Positions 34,631 through 46,841 of a stretch of 64,000 nt of DNA are shown here, one piece after another (the first letter of the stretch is position 1; each line of letters opens with the position of its first letter). The notes below the pieces were generated by a model. It did no database searches. It worked only from the letters and a program-made list of their open reading frames with translations, and had not been told where the DNA came from. Source of the DNA: Harmonia axyridis (Eukaryota > Arthropoda > Insecta > Coleoptera > Coccinellidae); NCBI RefSeq assembly GCF_914767665.1, contig NC_059507.1, positions 1,364,001-1,428,000 on the forward strand. The letters are read 5' to 3'. The position numbers and the translations under genes are program-made.

Positions 34631-34782
34631 ATGTTTATTGTTGTGGGGAGTTTTCTCCGTTTTAGTTGAAATTTTTGAAACATAGAAGAAAATGTGAAGT
34701 CAGGATGCCTAAATGAATAACGTATTTCATAAGTTTTGGCTTACAATTCAACTGTATGAAAACATTCAAGAAATTCAAAATA
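34631..34782. other. spacer inside the inverted repeat, left of the Tc1-like element
   Basis: About 150 bp of non-coding spacer up to the TA target site at 34781-34782. Confidence 0.5.
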
Positions 34783-36273
34783 AACTGCGCAAAAAAATTT
34801 ACGCACATTCTGAAAATCTCAATTTTAATGAAAATTTACTCTACATTGATTTTATAACTTATTTTTTATGTTCTCTCGGGAAGGTTTTGAACGAAACAAG
34901 ACACATTAAATGGAAGAAAAATTCAGGATTTCACCGAATCTTATGTGAAAGAAGAGAAATAAACAATTTTCAAAATACTGGAATGCTGATAAGTGATTTA
35001 ATACTTGGTATTTCCACCCCTTGGCAACGACGGTTCCTACTCAAAATGAGTGATCTTGAAATGTTCTGATCTAATCCTTGGATTCCTAAGTCATTAAGAG
35101 TAGCTGGATGATTTTCTGAACTTCTCTTCTTCTATTGAGGTTGTCCCAAACCTGCTCAATCGGATTGAGATCTGGACTTCTTGCTGGCCATTCCATTCGA
35201 GAGACTTCAACCTCTTCAAGATACTCCTGAACGATGCGCGCACGATGGGGTCTGGCATTTTCGTCCATAAAAATGAAATTTTCACCAATGAATGGGGCAA
35301 ATGGCACTACATGCTCTTCAAGAATAGTCCTTATATACCTATCCGCATTCATCGCTCCATTATCAATGACCACTAGGTGTGTGCGAGCAGTCAAAGATAT
35401 TCCACCCCATACCATAATCGTTCCTCCCCCGAAACCAGTAGTATTCAGGAAATTTCACTGAGCATATCTTTCATGTGGACGTCTGTATACAAGGGAATGT
35501 CGATCACAATGGTAGAGACAGAATCTAGACTCATCTGTGAAGAGAACTCTTTCCCAATCAGCCTCTTCCCAATGGATATGCTCTCTCGCAAAATCCAAAC
35601 GCGCCCTTCGATGGGCTGGGGTAAGAGCTGGGCCTCTTGCCGCGACACGAGGCCTTAAATCATATTCTCTGAGGCGATTTCTTATTGTCTGAGTGCTAAT
35701 TTGCACCCCATGAGTTTGCTCAAGCTGATTTTGAAGGAGGCGAGCAGTTGCAAACCGTTGTCTCAACGAAGAAACTCTCAAGTAACGTTCTTGAATGGCA
35801 GTTGTTACCCGTGGTCTACCCTGTCCTGGTCTTCGGACATTCATACCGGTCTCCCTGAATCGCTTCAACTTTCTGGACACACTTGTATGGGAAACTCCAA
35901 ACCTTTCTGCAATTCTTGTGTATGTCCACCCTTCTTCTCGCAAAACTACCGTTTGGGCATATTCCTCTTGGGTCAAATTGCGTGTTTCGCGTTGCATAGC
36001 GATCGAGTGTAGAAAATCAAACGAAAGAAAAACTATTGATCACTAGAATTGATCGAGAACAACTGATTTCAGAATGGAGCCAATACATTGAAAATCTGAT
36101 AATCTCATCTTTTTTTATTCCTGCTGGGAAAAAACATCTGTATTGAAAAAAACGTTGAAAGTGGATAACATATGCATGCATAATTCTGATAAAAATAATT
36201 ATCATTGAGAACACCTTCAGTTGTAGAATAAATTTGAGATTTCCATAATGTGCGTTAATTTTTTTGCGCAGTG
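34783..36273 (-). mobile_element. Tc1-like transposon, nearly complete
   Basis: The 1491-bp element has TA at 34781-34782 and 36274-36275. Its inverted ends of about 45 bp read CACTGCGCAAAAAAATTAAC on the gene's 5' side and AACTGCGCAAAAAAATTTAC on the other. It carries one transposase gene on the minus strand. It is inserted in the spacer between the two repeat B arms. Confidence 0.93.
35086..35997 (-). pseudogene. Tc1-like transposase with one stop codon
   Basis: The frame is 304 codons with a single in-frame TGA (35455-35457) just after RPHERYAQ. Domains in order: first HTH (TRIAERFGVSHTSVSRKLKR, about residues 30-50), GQGRPR linker (about 59-64), second HTH (ARLLQNQLEQTHGVQISTQT, about 85-105), first catalytic Asp in FTDESRF (about 155), GGG/VWGGIS, then FMDENARPH and SPDLNPIEQVWD. 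The expected second catalytic Asp lies before NARPH, where this copy has Glu (MDE), so the enzyme would probably be inactive even without the stop. The last residues differ from typical members and end RREVQKIIQLLLMT. The ATG at 35997 is the only one upstream of the HTH. Confidence 0.93.
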
Positions 36274-36831
36274 TATTTAGTCGAGACTTTCAATTAAACC
36301 AGTAATTACCGTAAAACCATGTTTCTTTTTAAAATTGTTGTATAATATTCGCAGCATATTGCAAATGTCATTCATATGTTATATATACTCTTTAAAAACC
36401 AATGAACAAAGCAACTTCAGTGTACCTCGTACAAACCAACGATAATCATTGCACAATTGTGCTATTAAAGTCTTTCATACTCGTACCTAACCTATTCCTA
36501 TTATTCAATATGAAATTTGACGTGTTATGAAACAATACACGAAATAGCCACATAAAGTCTCTATGTTTTTCATTTTCAATCTTATTAGGTACCTATGAGA
36601 GAATGAAAAGGTAAACTTTATAGCTCGATTCCATTGGGTGTCTCTATTATTCTGACATATTGATTTATTGATCATTGAGAAAATGAGGAATTCATCCCAT
36701 TGGTTTCGATTTATATGATTATTATTTCTTGGAATGTATGTGGGATCCAATGGCGCACGAATGAACGATCTTAATATGTTTTAGCTGTTTCTACTGAAAC
36801 GGGGAAACTCTCCAGAATATAAAAAATAGGA
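36274..36831. other. spacer inside the inverted repeat, right of the Tc1-like element
   Basis: About 560 bp, AT-rich, no recognisable coding content. Removing the Tc1-like element leaves a spacer of about 700 bp between the repeat B arms. Confidence 0.5.
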
Positions 36832-37435
36832 ATGAAATCCCATCGATTTTGGTTCCCCTTAGGAATTTCTATATGAACGTTTCCGAGTGTGTTTTGTCTT
36901 CCCTCCCATCCTGTCAGTTCTTTGTTGGGAGAGAAGGCTCGATTACATTCCTTTCGAAGCCCTGCTAGAATATACCTGTTTCATTAAATAACAATGAACC
37001 ATAAATCCACATCTAGGCGGCCTTTCCATCATATGCGTGAAGACAGATAGCTTATCAAGCAATAATGGGTAGATCATTTCAGGAAAGGAAATATTTCCAT
37101 TAAAATAATACTGACTATCGATTAACGTCGATCAAAACCAAACTGCAGGTAGGATAATGTGATTTGATTATTTAGGAATAAATATAAGCGACAATACAAC
37201 AAGGGAACTGAAGTTAAATACTGTCGTAATCAATTGTATTTTTCCTTTGGGATCATTACAATAACTTCAAAATAGAATAACAGAAGTAAACAAGATTAAA
37301 TGGAATGAATGCAATGAATATCAACGATGAGAATGATAGTAAGGTTTTTTTATCGTTAGGAAGTATCTACATATCTCAATTTAACTTCGAACAGCTTCAA
37401 CAAAATCTCATACTATCAGATATAAAATAGCAAAA
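36832..37435 (-). repeat. repeat B, long inverted-repeat right arm
   Basis: This is the reverse complement of 34026-34630 with scattered substitutions and small indels. Its outer end lies near TATCTGATAGTATGAGATTT on the minus strand. Confidence 0.85.
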
Positions 37436-37626
37436 GTCAGTTATAATATCACGAGAGCATAGACAATATTCGATTATACACCGATTCACGAGACAAAGTT
37501 CGCGAATTCTCACGAGAGCGCAGCTCGAGTGGTGTTTCGAGAACTGTCGAGTGAAGATGTTCGTATGATCGAATATTGCACTGCATTTTGATTTTCATTG
37601 ACATTTTAGTTTGACTTTTATTTGTT
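37436..37626. other. short non-coding stretch between inverted-repeat systems
   Basis: Contains TCACGAGAGC twice (37451 and 37511) and no coding content. Confidence 0.4.
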
Positions 37627-37996
37627 TTGGCGAACATCCGAGTATGTTACTATGTAAATGATCACAATATGGCAGGAGACGAAACACCAAAACGATTATA
37701 CCACGTCGTTAGGAGTATATTCACTTATCAATACGCTGTAACTATTGGAAATTCACGGATTCTATTTATTTATTTATTTATTGAGTTAACGTGTGTCGAC
37801 AGCTATGGCCATTTTCGGATTTTATTGGTTTCTTAAAACATGAGTTATATTGTCCCATAAAGAAATATTGATTATTATCAATTAATGTCGATAAGAACCA
37901 TACAGAAGGTGGAATGAAATGATTTGACTACATAAGGCGTAAATATTCACAACAATACACCAAGGAGATTGAAGTAGACTGTTGTAATCAATTGTA
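37627..37996 (-). repeat. repeat B-like, second pair, left arm
   Basis: The reverse complement matches 39946-40270 (CAATTGATTACGACAG, ACATTAATTGATAATCA, CGGATTCTATTTATTTATTT). The inner half is also a diverged relative of the 34026 arm. A (TTTA) tract of about five units lies at 37760-37780. The arm ends at the TA target of DD41D copy 10. Confidence 0.75.
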
Positions 37997-38906
37997 AAGG
38001 TTGTTTTTTTTAGAGCGATAGAACTTTAAATTGCAATAAAACAACGATGGATTATTCGATTGACATGAATTTTATTTATCCGCCAGATAATCTTGTGGCA
38101 TTACATTTTGAATATGATTTCTGGCATATGACCACCACGGCTGGCTCGGATGTAGTCCAATCTGGACATCCAATTTTCGATTAACTTTTTGTGGCCGTAT
38201 ATCGGCAATAACACGGCGAATGTTAACTTCCAATGACGCATAGACCAATGACTTTACATAGCCTCACAGAAAGTTGTGTTAAATCACAAGATCTTGGAGG
38301 CCAATTCACAGGTCCAAAACGTGAAATTAGGCGGTCACCAAACATGTCTTTCAATAAATCGATTGTGGCACGAGCTGTGTGAAATGTTGCTCCGTCTTGT
38401 TGGAACCACAGCTCCTGGACATCATGGTTGTTCAATTCAGGAATGAAAAAAATAGTAATCATGGCTCTATACCGATCACCATTGACTGTAACGTTCTGGC
38501 CATCATCGTTTTTGAAGAAGTACGGACCAATGATTCCACCAGCCCATAAAGCGCACCAAACAGTCGGTTTTTCTGGATGTAACGGTGTTTCGACATACAC
38601 TTGAGGATTAGCTTCACTGCAAATGCGGCAGTTTTGTTTGTTGACGTAGCCATTCAACCAGAAGTGCGCTTCATCACTAAACAAAATAAAATGGACGTAG
38701 TGCGCGATACGTATTCCGCAAAGAACCATTATTTTCGAAATAAAATTGCACTATTTGCAAGCGTTGTTCAGGCGTGAGACTATTCATTGAATTCATTGAA
38801 TTGCCAAACCAAACTGAGAATAAATCACTTGACAGCTGTTAAATCGGTCGCCATCTTGAACAGTAATGCCAACTTAAAGTTATATACCTCGAAAAAAAAC
38901 ACCCGT
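37997..38906 (-). mobile_element. DD41D mariner-like element, copy 10
   Basis: TA at 37995-37996 and 38907-38908. The 5' end is ACGGGTG type. The open frame 38223-38729 (168 codons) covers FSDEAHF and QQDGATFH (Cys to Phe beside the second Asp); small deletions near 38175-38275 destroy the third motif and the C terminus. The common junction is intact. Confidence 0.93.
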
Positions 38907-38907
38907 T

Positions 38908-39205
38908 AGTATCAACGTTTGTTTCACGTCGCGTCGTTTGGCGCGCTTGAAGTTTGTTTTCTGAATTTCTGATATATTTAGGTATTGATTTCAATATATT
39001 TTGAGTTAATATGAAACATTGACACTATGGGACATAAGAAGTGCGTTCTTTGTGTAGAAACTCGCGAATTGAGTGAAATATCGTATCACTGATATGCTTT
39101 CATTTCCGCGCGCTTCATGTCAAATTTGATAGTTCATGTGGGGGACAAAATTTGCTTACTGAAAATGACATATGCTCTCTCTCTATCTATGTTCATTACT
39201 CAGAG
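38908..39205 (-). repeat. MITE-A, left half only, inverted
   Basis: The reverse complement matches 16041-16330 (CGCGCGGAAATG, CGAGTTTCTCACACAAAG-like, CTTCAAGCGCGCCAAACG). It starts directly at the TA of DD41D copy 10 and runs out to the outer end ATCTATGTTCATTACTCAG. The other half lies at 40285-40608 in the opposite orientation. Confidence 0.75.
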
Positions 39206-39945
39206 TATTGAGATATTCGTTAGCCTATACAAGACCAAAATCAACCATAAAGCAAAGTGTCACACGCATCGGTGAGGTACTTCTCTCTTTCTTATTCCAT
39301 TCTTCAAGTGTTTCCGGCGCTAATCTTAGCATTGTATCGCACCCAAAACCAACATGAGTACAGTACTCCAAACAGTGGGAACCTAAGATTATTATTCCTC
39401 CCATCCATTCCCATTTTGCCAAAACTGTAAGCAGTAATGAGTCCCTAAATAGCACTCCAAGCACTGGTCCCTTTTGTAACTCCCGTAACAAATGAAGTCA
39501 CATAACGAAGGGTGCAACAATTTACTGCTCTGTCCGGGTAGTTTTTCTTTTGCACTTGCCCCTCCCAGCATTAATCTGGGACCTGTATCGAGAAAGCGGG
39601 GTTCGTTATATTCTTACCCTCCAAGGGTAAGATAGACCTTCGTAATGGACTCCGAAGAAGGGAAATCAACCGTGAGGCCTTCTCGTCGTCTCCTTTCAGC
39701 AAAAATTGCTGCGTTCGATTCTTCGGCCCCGGATTCGAGTGAAAAAACTGATTGGCTTTATTATGGTGGCTTCTATGGGGACCGCCGGGCGTTATGAAGA
39801 ACGGCATCGGTGGTGATGAGATTTATGAAATAATTCGAGTTTGTGGAGAGTCGGTTACTAAAGTTGAGAAATGAGGAGAGTCTGGAGCTTCTTAGCGCTC
39901 ATTCGTTCATGCTCTGCTCCAATTAACAAACTTCTCTACTTTTAT
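39206..39945. other. non-coding stretch between repeat arms
   Basis: Higher GC than its surroundings. Minus-strand frames at 39225-39491 and 39571-39807 have no recognisable content. ACCCTCCAAGGGT at 39617 is a short hairpin. Confidence 0.4.
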
Positions 39946-40272
39946 TAATCTATTCAAAGTTATTGGAATTAACCCAAAAAAAATACAATTGATTACGACA
40001 GTATATAACTTCAATTTCTTTTGTGTTTTCTTGTAAATATGTATTACTAATGTACTCAAATCATTTCATTCCAACTTCTGTATGGTTCTGATCGACATTA
40101 ATTGATAATCAATATTTCTTTATGAGACAATATAACTCATGTTTTAAGGAACCAATAAAATCCGAAAATGGCCATAGCTGTCGACTCACGTTAACTTAAT
40201 AAATAAATAAATAGAATCCGTGAATTTCCAATAGTTACAGCGTATTGATAAGTGAATATACTCCTAACGACG
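39946..40272 (+). repeat. repeat B-like, second pair, right arm
   Basis: Inverted partner of 37627-37996; contains AATAAATAAATAAATAG at 40199. Its outer end ACTCCTAACGACG joins MITE-A sequence. Confidence 0.75.
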
Positions 40273-40284
40273 CGCGACGTCTAA

Positions 40285-40608
40285 CAACCGATGACGCTAG
40301 GAGAGCAAAAGTTGCCAAACCTTGGATTTCGGCAGTTAGATACAGAAAATAATAAATATTCTGCTTATTATAAATTCGACAATTAGGAAAAATATCGGAC
40401 TCCGAATATTTAAATTTGTATAATTTAATCGGGAATCACTCAAATAAATATATTTCATTCAATAAAATATACATTCATGACGATATAGTAAAATTGTGGA
40501 TTTGAAAATACATCCCAATCCGACAACGTAATCTTACCATATTGGGTACATGTAAAAATTGCGTATACTCCTTCTATCTATGTTTATTACTCTATGACCA
40601 CTCCTTAC
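40285..40608 (+). repeat. MITE-A, right half only
   Basis: Matches 16311-16620, from ACAACCGATGACGCTAGG to TACTCCTTCTATCTATGTTT. It overlaps the half at 38908 by about 20 bp of the MITE sequence. Confidence 0.75.
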
Positions 40609-41072
40609 TTAATTCCAAATCAACAAAACATCCTTTTTAAGAAATAAAACTAGAAGTCCAAAAATTTTCTTTATGCTAGTGCCTCTGCTAACTTCATTAA
40701 GGCCACGAATGCCTTTTTCGAGCACTTTTTGAGTTAAAGCTTGAAACGACGTCGGGCATAATATTTCGACGACGCATAATCGTCGAGAAACGAGGGCATC
40801 GTTCCCGGCCTTCCCTGATAATCAACCGTCATCGAGGCATCAAGTTTCAACACACAACTTTTCTACGAAATTTGTAGTGCCATCGAGGCGTGCACTCGAC
40901 TGAAGTGAGCTCATTGTGGAACGAGTGCCGGTACTTTGAGCGAGCGTTTCCTTCCACTCGAGAACTGGAGATTAAAACAAATTAATAAGAGATTTTCTAT
41001 CAATCCTCGTTGTACTGTGCACTTCAACAGCATCGAAAAACAATTCGATATCCCATGAGAAATAGTCGAAAT
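40609..41072. other. non-coding stretch
   Basis: No gene recognised; moderately GC-rich at 40740-40960. Confidence 0.4.
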
Positions 41073-41498
41073 ATACGCTCTATTAGTGTGACGTCACACA
41101 CCACCATTTTTGGTTCTCCTGTCAGTGTTCGGAATCCAAACAAATAAATTGTCATTCAAATTAGTACGGTGTCGTTGAAGGAATTGGCTTATTTTCATAA
41201 ATAAGAGTATTTAAGGAAAGATTTCAGTATTAATTGATAGACAGAAGGAACGAGGTTAATACCAATAAGTTTGAATCCTGTATCATTCCCCAGATTTTGT
41301 AAAAAGCCGTGTTTATTAGTTCAACTTCGTCTATCAATTAATAGTGAAATCGTTGCTTAAATAATCTTATTTATCAAAATAAGCCACTTTCTTCAACGAC
41401 AACGTACTAATTTGAATGACAATTTGTTTGTTTGGATTCTGAACACTGACAGAAGAACTAAAATGGCGGTGTGTGACGTCATCACTAATAGAGCGTAT
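41073..41498. repeat. foldback MITE with about 170-bp arms
   Basis: Arms at 41073-41245 and 41330-41498 are inverted copies (ATACGCTCTATTAGTG at both outer ends, GTCATTCAAATTAGTACG inside). The 85-bp spacer is non-coding. Each arm carries GTGACGTCA or TGACGTCATC near its outer end, a CRE-like palindrome. Confidence 0.85.
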
Positions 41499-42417
41499 TG
41501 CAAAACCTTACTGAACCGAAATGTCAACACAGTTTGACATTCTCAACTGTCAAACCACAAACAACCATCGAAACGTTTCATACAGCTAAAAAAAACACCA
41601 GTTTTTTCACCATTGACCATTGAGTCGTTCGGGGAACGACCGCTAAAAAATACGTATTCAAAACGTTCCCAATTGAATTTCAAAAAGACTCAACCTGAAA
41701 TCCTCCTAGCAATTTAACGCCACTTCAAATCTGCTATAAACCTTCGTTAATTTTACGACTGAGCCTAATTGAAAATAAAAAAAATAGACACCATATCTGG
41801 ACAGTCGGGCGGCACGGCAGCAATAAAACACCGCCAGCTTGCCAGCTGTTGCGAAACCCAAGTGGTCAATCTTGCCTTTAGGGTCTCCAACAACAAAAGA
41901 TAACAAATTAATTCCAGAATTTAGTCAGACATTGTCACAGACGGATTCATCCGAGGACGTGTTATGGTACATTCTTGAGCCGGCCCATCTACCTGAGTTC
42001 GGGCAGAGACAGGCGTGTTTTGACGGTTTGGCGGTTAACCTTTTCAAGCCGAACTGGGGATGGATATCATGTGATCTCAGCTCCCAGGTAAACTCGCTAC
42101 GAAGAGTAAATTTTTGATGAACGATTCTAGGATTCGTTTTCACGTGTGTGCGGTCGTAAAAATGTTTTTTTATTCGTGGAGTTGGGGTTTTGCAGTCGGT
42201 TTACAAACTTGCGGGGGGTTGAAATTGAATTGCGAGGGTAGTTCGTACCAATTATTGAAAGCTTTGGGGAAAAAAAAATTCCCGAGATGGAGATCATAAA
42301 AATTCAATAAATAATATAAATCCAATTCAATAGTCGCTTATTTCAATTCGTATCGATTGTAATTTTTTACAAGGTTATTTTTTATTATTCATATTGATAC
42401 AAACATAAGATGTTATA
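41499..42417. other. non-coding stretch
   Basis: Overlapping short frames on both strands at 41706-42143 show no recognisable protein. Composition at 41940-42110 is GC-richer, so a host exon cannot be excluded. Confidence 0.35.
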
Positions 42418-43135
42418 AAAGGTGTTTTTTTTAGAGCTATAGAAATTTGCAATAAAACAACGATGGATTATTCGATTGACATGAATTTTATTTATCCGCA
42501 AGATAATCTTGTGGCATTACATTTTAAATATGATTTCTGGCATATGACCGCCACGGCTGGCTCGGATGTGGACCAATCTGGACGTCCAATTTTCGATGAC
42601 TTTTTCCAACATTTGTGGCCGTATATCGGCAATAACACGGCGAATGTTGTCTTCCAAATGGTCAAGGGTTTGTGGCTTATCCGCATAGACGAATGACTTT
42701 ACATAGCCCCACAGAAAGTAGTCTAGCGGTGTTAAATCACAAGATCTTGGAGGCCAATTCACAGGTCCAAAACGTGAAATTAGGCGGTCACCGAACGTGT
42801 TCTTCAATAAATCGATTGTGACACGAGCTGTATGACATCTTGCGTCGTCTTGTTGGAACCACAGCTCCTGGACATCATGGTTGTTCAATTCAGGAATGAA
42901 AAAGTTAGTAATCATGGCTCTATACCGATCACCATTGACTGTAACGTTCTGGCCATCATCGTTTTTGAAGAACCAATGATTCCACCAGCCCATAAAGCGC
43001 ACCAAACAGTCAATTTTCCGTATGTAACGGTGATTCGACATACACTTGAGGATTAGTTTCACTCCAAATGCGGCAGTTTTGTTTGTTGACGTAGCCATTC
43101 AACCAGAAGTGCGCTTCATCGCTAAACAAAATAAA
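42418..43135 (-). mobile_element. DD41D mariner-like element, copy 11 (5' end missing)
   Basis: The 3' terminal repeat begins at 42418 after TA. The homology ends at 43135, in the T/A-rich sequence next to the common deletion junction, so the N-terminal part and 5' repeat are gone. The frame 42517-43098 (193 codons) reads through the second and third motifs (QQDDARCH, with Gly-Ala changed to Asp-Ala) to the FKM end. Confidence 0.92.
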
Positions 43136-43866
43136 AAATGATTTTGACCTTCAATTTTGAATAAGTTAGTCGAACCCAATCCCTGGTCACAATCAAAAAA
43201 TAACAAACATTTATTTTACTGTTTCTCTAAAACAAGATCGAAATAAATAAAAGTAAATCTCTTGCAAAACCAATTGGGACGAACCTGATGATCGTATCAA
43301 ATAGCAATCTGAATGAGCCAATGATTCCTCATCCTTTCTAGATCCTAAATTGTCCCACATATCGCGTTGCGTTTGAGATGTTAAAAGTTAATAAGCATTC
43401 AATGAAGGTATTCAAGAAACAGATAAATGACATTTTCGCGTTGCACAACAGCTTGCATCACCTTCACGACACTCTTTCGTTACACATTCTGATCGCTGTA
43501 TGGTGTTGCTTTCGAAATCACTGACCTGCATCAAGTAACAGAGATGAAGAAGAAGAAGGAACAATTACGATTTCAAGTTTATTCTGTTGACGATTAAGAT
43601 GGTATCTTGATGGCATTTTTCGTCACAGTGAAAGGATTGCATTTTTTGTATTTTGTGTTGCTACAAGTTTGACTACTCATGGATCAAATCAATTAATCGT
43701 ATCTCGAAAACAAAGCGTTTGCGGGCCCATGTTTATAGGATATTTTTTCTTGAAATCACTCAAGGAATCTCTCTATTTTTCCTTTGTACCTCCAATTTAG
43801 GACCATCCTGTATAATACAAGCTGGATGGAATATTTACTAAAATTTGGGAGATTGGGAGATGTACC
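43136..43866. other. non-coding stretch
   Basis: No gene or shared repeat seen. Confidence 0.4.
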
Positions 43867-44440
43867 CATAGATAAAAGAAGTATACGCAATTTTCACATG
43901 TCCCCAACATGGTTAGATTACGTTGGCGGATTGTGATATATTTTCAAATCCACAATTTACTATATCGTTATGAATGAATATTATATTGAATGAAATATAT
44001 TTATTTGAGTGTTTCCCGATTAAATGCAAATTTTAATATTTGGGATCCGATATTTTTCCTTATTGTCGAATTTATAATAAGCAGAATATTTATTATTTTC
44101 TGTATCTACCTGCTGAAATCCAAGGTTTGGCAACTTTTGCTCGCCTAGTGTCATCGGTTGTTTCACGTCGTTTGGCGCGCCTGAAGTTTGTTTTCAGAAT
44201 TTCTGATATATTTAGGTATTCATCTCAATATATTTTGAGTTGATATGAAACGTTGATTCACTATGGGACATAAGAAGTGCGTTCTTTGTGAAGAAACTCG
44301 CGAATTGAGTGAAATACCTCATTATTGATACGTTTTCATTTCCGCGCGCTTCATGTCAAATTTGATAGATCATGTTGGGGACAAAATTTGCTTACTGAGA
44401 ATGACATATGCTCTCGCTATATTTGTTCATTACTCTGAGG
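43867..44440. repeat. MITE-A, complete copy, reverse orientation
   Basis: The reverse complement aligns over its whole length with 16041-16620 (ends AGTATACGCAATTTTCACAT and CATTACTCTGAGG). Interior includes TTTCACGTCGTTTGGCGCGC. Confidence 0.8.
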
Positions 44441-46841
44441 GAGTAACACTCCTCAATGAATATCAAATATTATTGCAAAGGCTTTCAAATAATTGTCGAA
44501 GTTTTTCTTACTCAAAAAAAGACGTTGTTTATTTGATTCTGGAAACAAAAGTTTAGAGAAACAGTTCGACATACGACATCCAAAGAAGAAGGAACATTAT
44601 ACAAATGCGCAGTTGCCAAAAATGGGAAATATCTGTAGAAACCAGGAAATTCAGTAAAAATGTAATCAACGTTAAGGAAATGGTTTTCTTCATTTTTTTT
44701 CGATATTTTTAAATAGTCATTGCTTTATTTAATATTCATTTCTGTGAAGCATTGCTTACTTCATATCAAGCAAGCGGGACCTGTTTATAAAAAAAAAACT
44801 AGAAGAGTATCCAATGTTTTGTCTTTCAAGTCAAATTTTCGACAATTATTGAAGTAGGTTGCTTTGTTTTTTGTGCGGGTGGTTCTGCTAGCTTTATAGG
44901 GGTCCCGGCATGGTTTCACGCTTTATATCAAGGTATGCTCATGCGGGATAGTCTCTGGTTGCGAAAGAACTTGCGCTTTCGTTCTGGCCAACCGGCGGCA
45001 GAAACTGCATTCCTGGGATTGCTGCAGGCGAGATGAGATAGAAGAGGCTGTGTTGAATTGTTTGCATTGGCAACTATGCACACTATATACGGCTTGTTCT
45101 GATGCTATACTTGCTAATAGAAATATTGCGATGTTGAAATCAGGTGTAATTATTTATACCGAGTGTCTAAGAGTAGAGGTGGAACTAGGGTGGAGAGTAC
45201 TGATGAAAATAAGGAGAAATGTCCTGCAAACATGGTTATTAACTCTTTTTCCTTCCTAGCTACAGGGTGTTGAGAATAACTCGTTTTTTTTATTATTATA
45301 AAATTGAAATAGGTTTTCAAAATGACCAAAATTCGGTCTTTTATTCATTAGTACTATCTAGTATCTACCCTATCTGTTTCTTACGCCCACTCTGAGACAT
45401 CCTGTATATAATCTATATATATATACATGTAGACAATGGTAATTAGCAAATACAAGATCATACACTGATCTAGTTGCCTATAATTAATACAACAGAAAGG
45501 ACAAGGTTGAAATTCAGTTTATAAATTAAGGTTTCAGCAGAATCATATCATCTGAATAAATAAACCGACAACAATGGCATTTTATTAAATGACAGCTCAT
45601 ATATTTCTATACATAGTTCTGTGGCCTGTTTTAACAAATAAGGCGAATTAATGAACAACTTTATATAGTTATCGTTTCTAATAACTTTTTTTTTTTGTTC
45701 TAGGTGAGCAAATCGGAGATTTACAAGATTATATGTAAGTCACAGTTATTAACATATTTTTAGATCAGTTTTCGGAATATTCTTATTTACCTTTTACTTT
45801 CAATGAATCGATAGATTCTAAATAAAGACGTTTTATTCTTGGACGATACAGATGGTTCTTACACGTGAAAGTATTAAAAGGGAAAACATAATGGGATGAA
45901 AATATAATATGTATTGGAGGCTAGACAATTTGAAAGTGACACTTGAGAAGTTATTCGACTGGAATTGATTCACATCAACATACATACAAGTAATTACGTG
46001 ATCATCGGCAGTGGCGTAGCTAACTTTAGAAATTAAATAACTAGCGAGATACAGAGTGTTAGAGCTTTAAAAAATAACTCGCTTTTTTTTTCAGTGTTTT
46101 CAAAAAGTCCAACATTGTTGTTGGTAGGTACAAGTTATTTTGAATGACATGAAAATATCTTCAGCCATTTTGTAAGTGAAAAAGCGGGCACCCATGTTCG
46201 ATTTTGAAATTTCAGTGGTGTGCCGAAGGGCATTCAATGAAATAGTCATTGGTTAAAAGGTCTGTTAAGTTTGGATTTCCGTAAACTCGAAAAATAAAGC
46301 AAATGAAGAGTCGATTCCATTAGGTGTTGAGAAATGTTAAAAAGACATGAAAAAATTGTCAATATCAAATTAAACTTTCGCAAAAGCTCCTGAAATTGTC
46401 ACCAAGCTACACGCCTCTGATCATAGATGTCCTATGGCACCCACATCACCTTTGACTTGTCCATGAAGCTTTTTGCCTTGCCTAATTACACTTCGACAAG
46501 GGATTTCTCGGTCATTTGCCGCATTCGTGTAACCATCCTGCTTATCGTGTTGGTCTTCCAGCACTTTAATTGTTTCGCCATTATGGAAACTGAATCTCCA
46601 TCAAGCCGTGTCGCTTTTGTCGGAGTCCACGTTGATACGAGAGCGTATGAAACGTAAGCTCGTATATACTGGGAAAGATAACATATACACCGGCTGATTG
46701 GATGAATTCATCGAATATTCAATCGAATTGCCGGGAACGCTTGTAGCACATCTAGCTAGTTAAATGACGGACGGATTAGGGGTTAACATAAATGTCAGCC
46801 TGACGTAGTTTAGTTAGGGTGGGGCACAGCAATTAGCTATA
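44441..46841. other. long non-coding stretch
   Basis: The first 250 bp share modules with 31640-31780. TACAGGGTGTTGAGAATAAC at 45263 and ATACAGAGTGTTAGAGC at 46049 (with following ACTCGTTTTTTTT and ACTCGCTTTTTTT) look like two related short-element ends. An AT microsatellite lies at 45412-45425. No gene recognised. Confidence 0.4.

Noticed and set aside
34713..35069. 118-codon frame
   Set aside because: It crosses the left end of the Tc1-like element, so it cannot be an ancestral gene.
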